A DNA stretch of 64,000 nucleotides from Nematostella vectensis (taxonomy: Eukaryota > Cnidaria > Anthozoa > Actiniaria > Edwardsiidae). Where the stretch lies: contig NC_064037.1 of assembly GCF_932526225.1 (NCBI RefSeq), positions 1,610,001 to 1,674,000 of the forward strand, written 5' to 3'. Position 1 is the stretch's first letter. Below are more notes on the stretch, generated by a model, which saw only the letters and a list, made by a program, of their open reading frames with translations, was not told the origin of the DNA and made no database searches. The stretch itself is not shown here.

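Noticed and set aside
14881-64000. Rod as beta-heavy spectrin or dystrophin
   Set aside because: At least 59 repeats in the window exceeds the known 30 and 24 repeats of those proteins. No PH, WW or ZZ module is in view. Nesprin remains a weaker alternative.
1-64000. CRISPR arrays, operons, tRNA or rRNA genes
   Set aside because: The tandem arrays have no spacer-repeat alternation. No tRNA-like cloverleaf or rRNA segment was recognised. The split-gene structure is eukaryotic.

Overview
This window is eukaryotic animal DNA. Almost all of it belongs to one giant plus-strand gene that enters from the left edge and leaves at the right edge. The split-gene structure has 55 exons with GT-AG introns plus one GC-AG intron. 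The AT-rich introns are full of minisatellites and small foldback elements, and an intronless receptor gene sits inside one intron. These features suggest an invertebrate metazoan, most likely an anthozoan cnidarian (sea-anemone-like). The organism is inferred from style; no marker gene settles it.

The gene encodes a cytoskeletal giant. Positions 2-12775 are a single exon with 4258 visible codons. It carries about 44 copies of a short motif (acidic-x-F-V-D-E-x-G-R-x-V-R-R-I-V-K/R-R-T). The copies are arranged as a 471-bp array (2 to about 1850), a diverged middle, and a nearly perfect 804/807-bp array (4799 to about 11515). The last about 90 codons of this exon already form the end of a spectrin repeat. 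From 14881 to 64000, 54 exons encode about 59 complete spectrin repeats plus a partial one. Repeat-rich sequence ahead of a very long spectrin rod, and the style of the individual repeats, fit a spectraplakin (MACF1/dystonin/Shot/VAB-10 family) best. The diagnostic CH, plakin, EF-hand and GAS2 domains would lie outside the window, so the family call is an inference.

The main structural discovery is that the rod is built from a four-spectrin-repeat super-unit (types A-B-C-D, about 440 residues) iterated about 15 times in near-perfect register, with two breaks that look like hybrid repeats. Exon lengths are quantised to the repeat: many of 330-333 nt, then 654, 987 and one 3399-nt exon. Nearly all junctions are phase 0.

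Other contents are as follows. An intronless class A GPCR lies antisense in an intron (22613-23545). A probable alternative first exon (17790-18422) would give a short isoform starting at the second rod exon. Several intronic tandem arrays contain, or begin or end at, splice sites. There are also at least three kinds of foldback (MITE-like) elements. The rest of the introns show nothing I can name.
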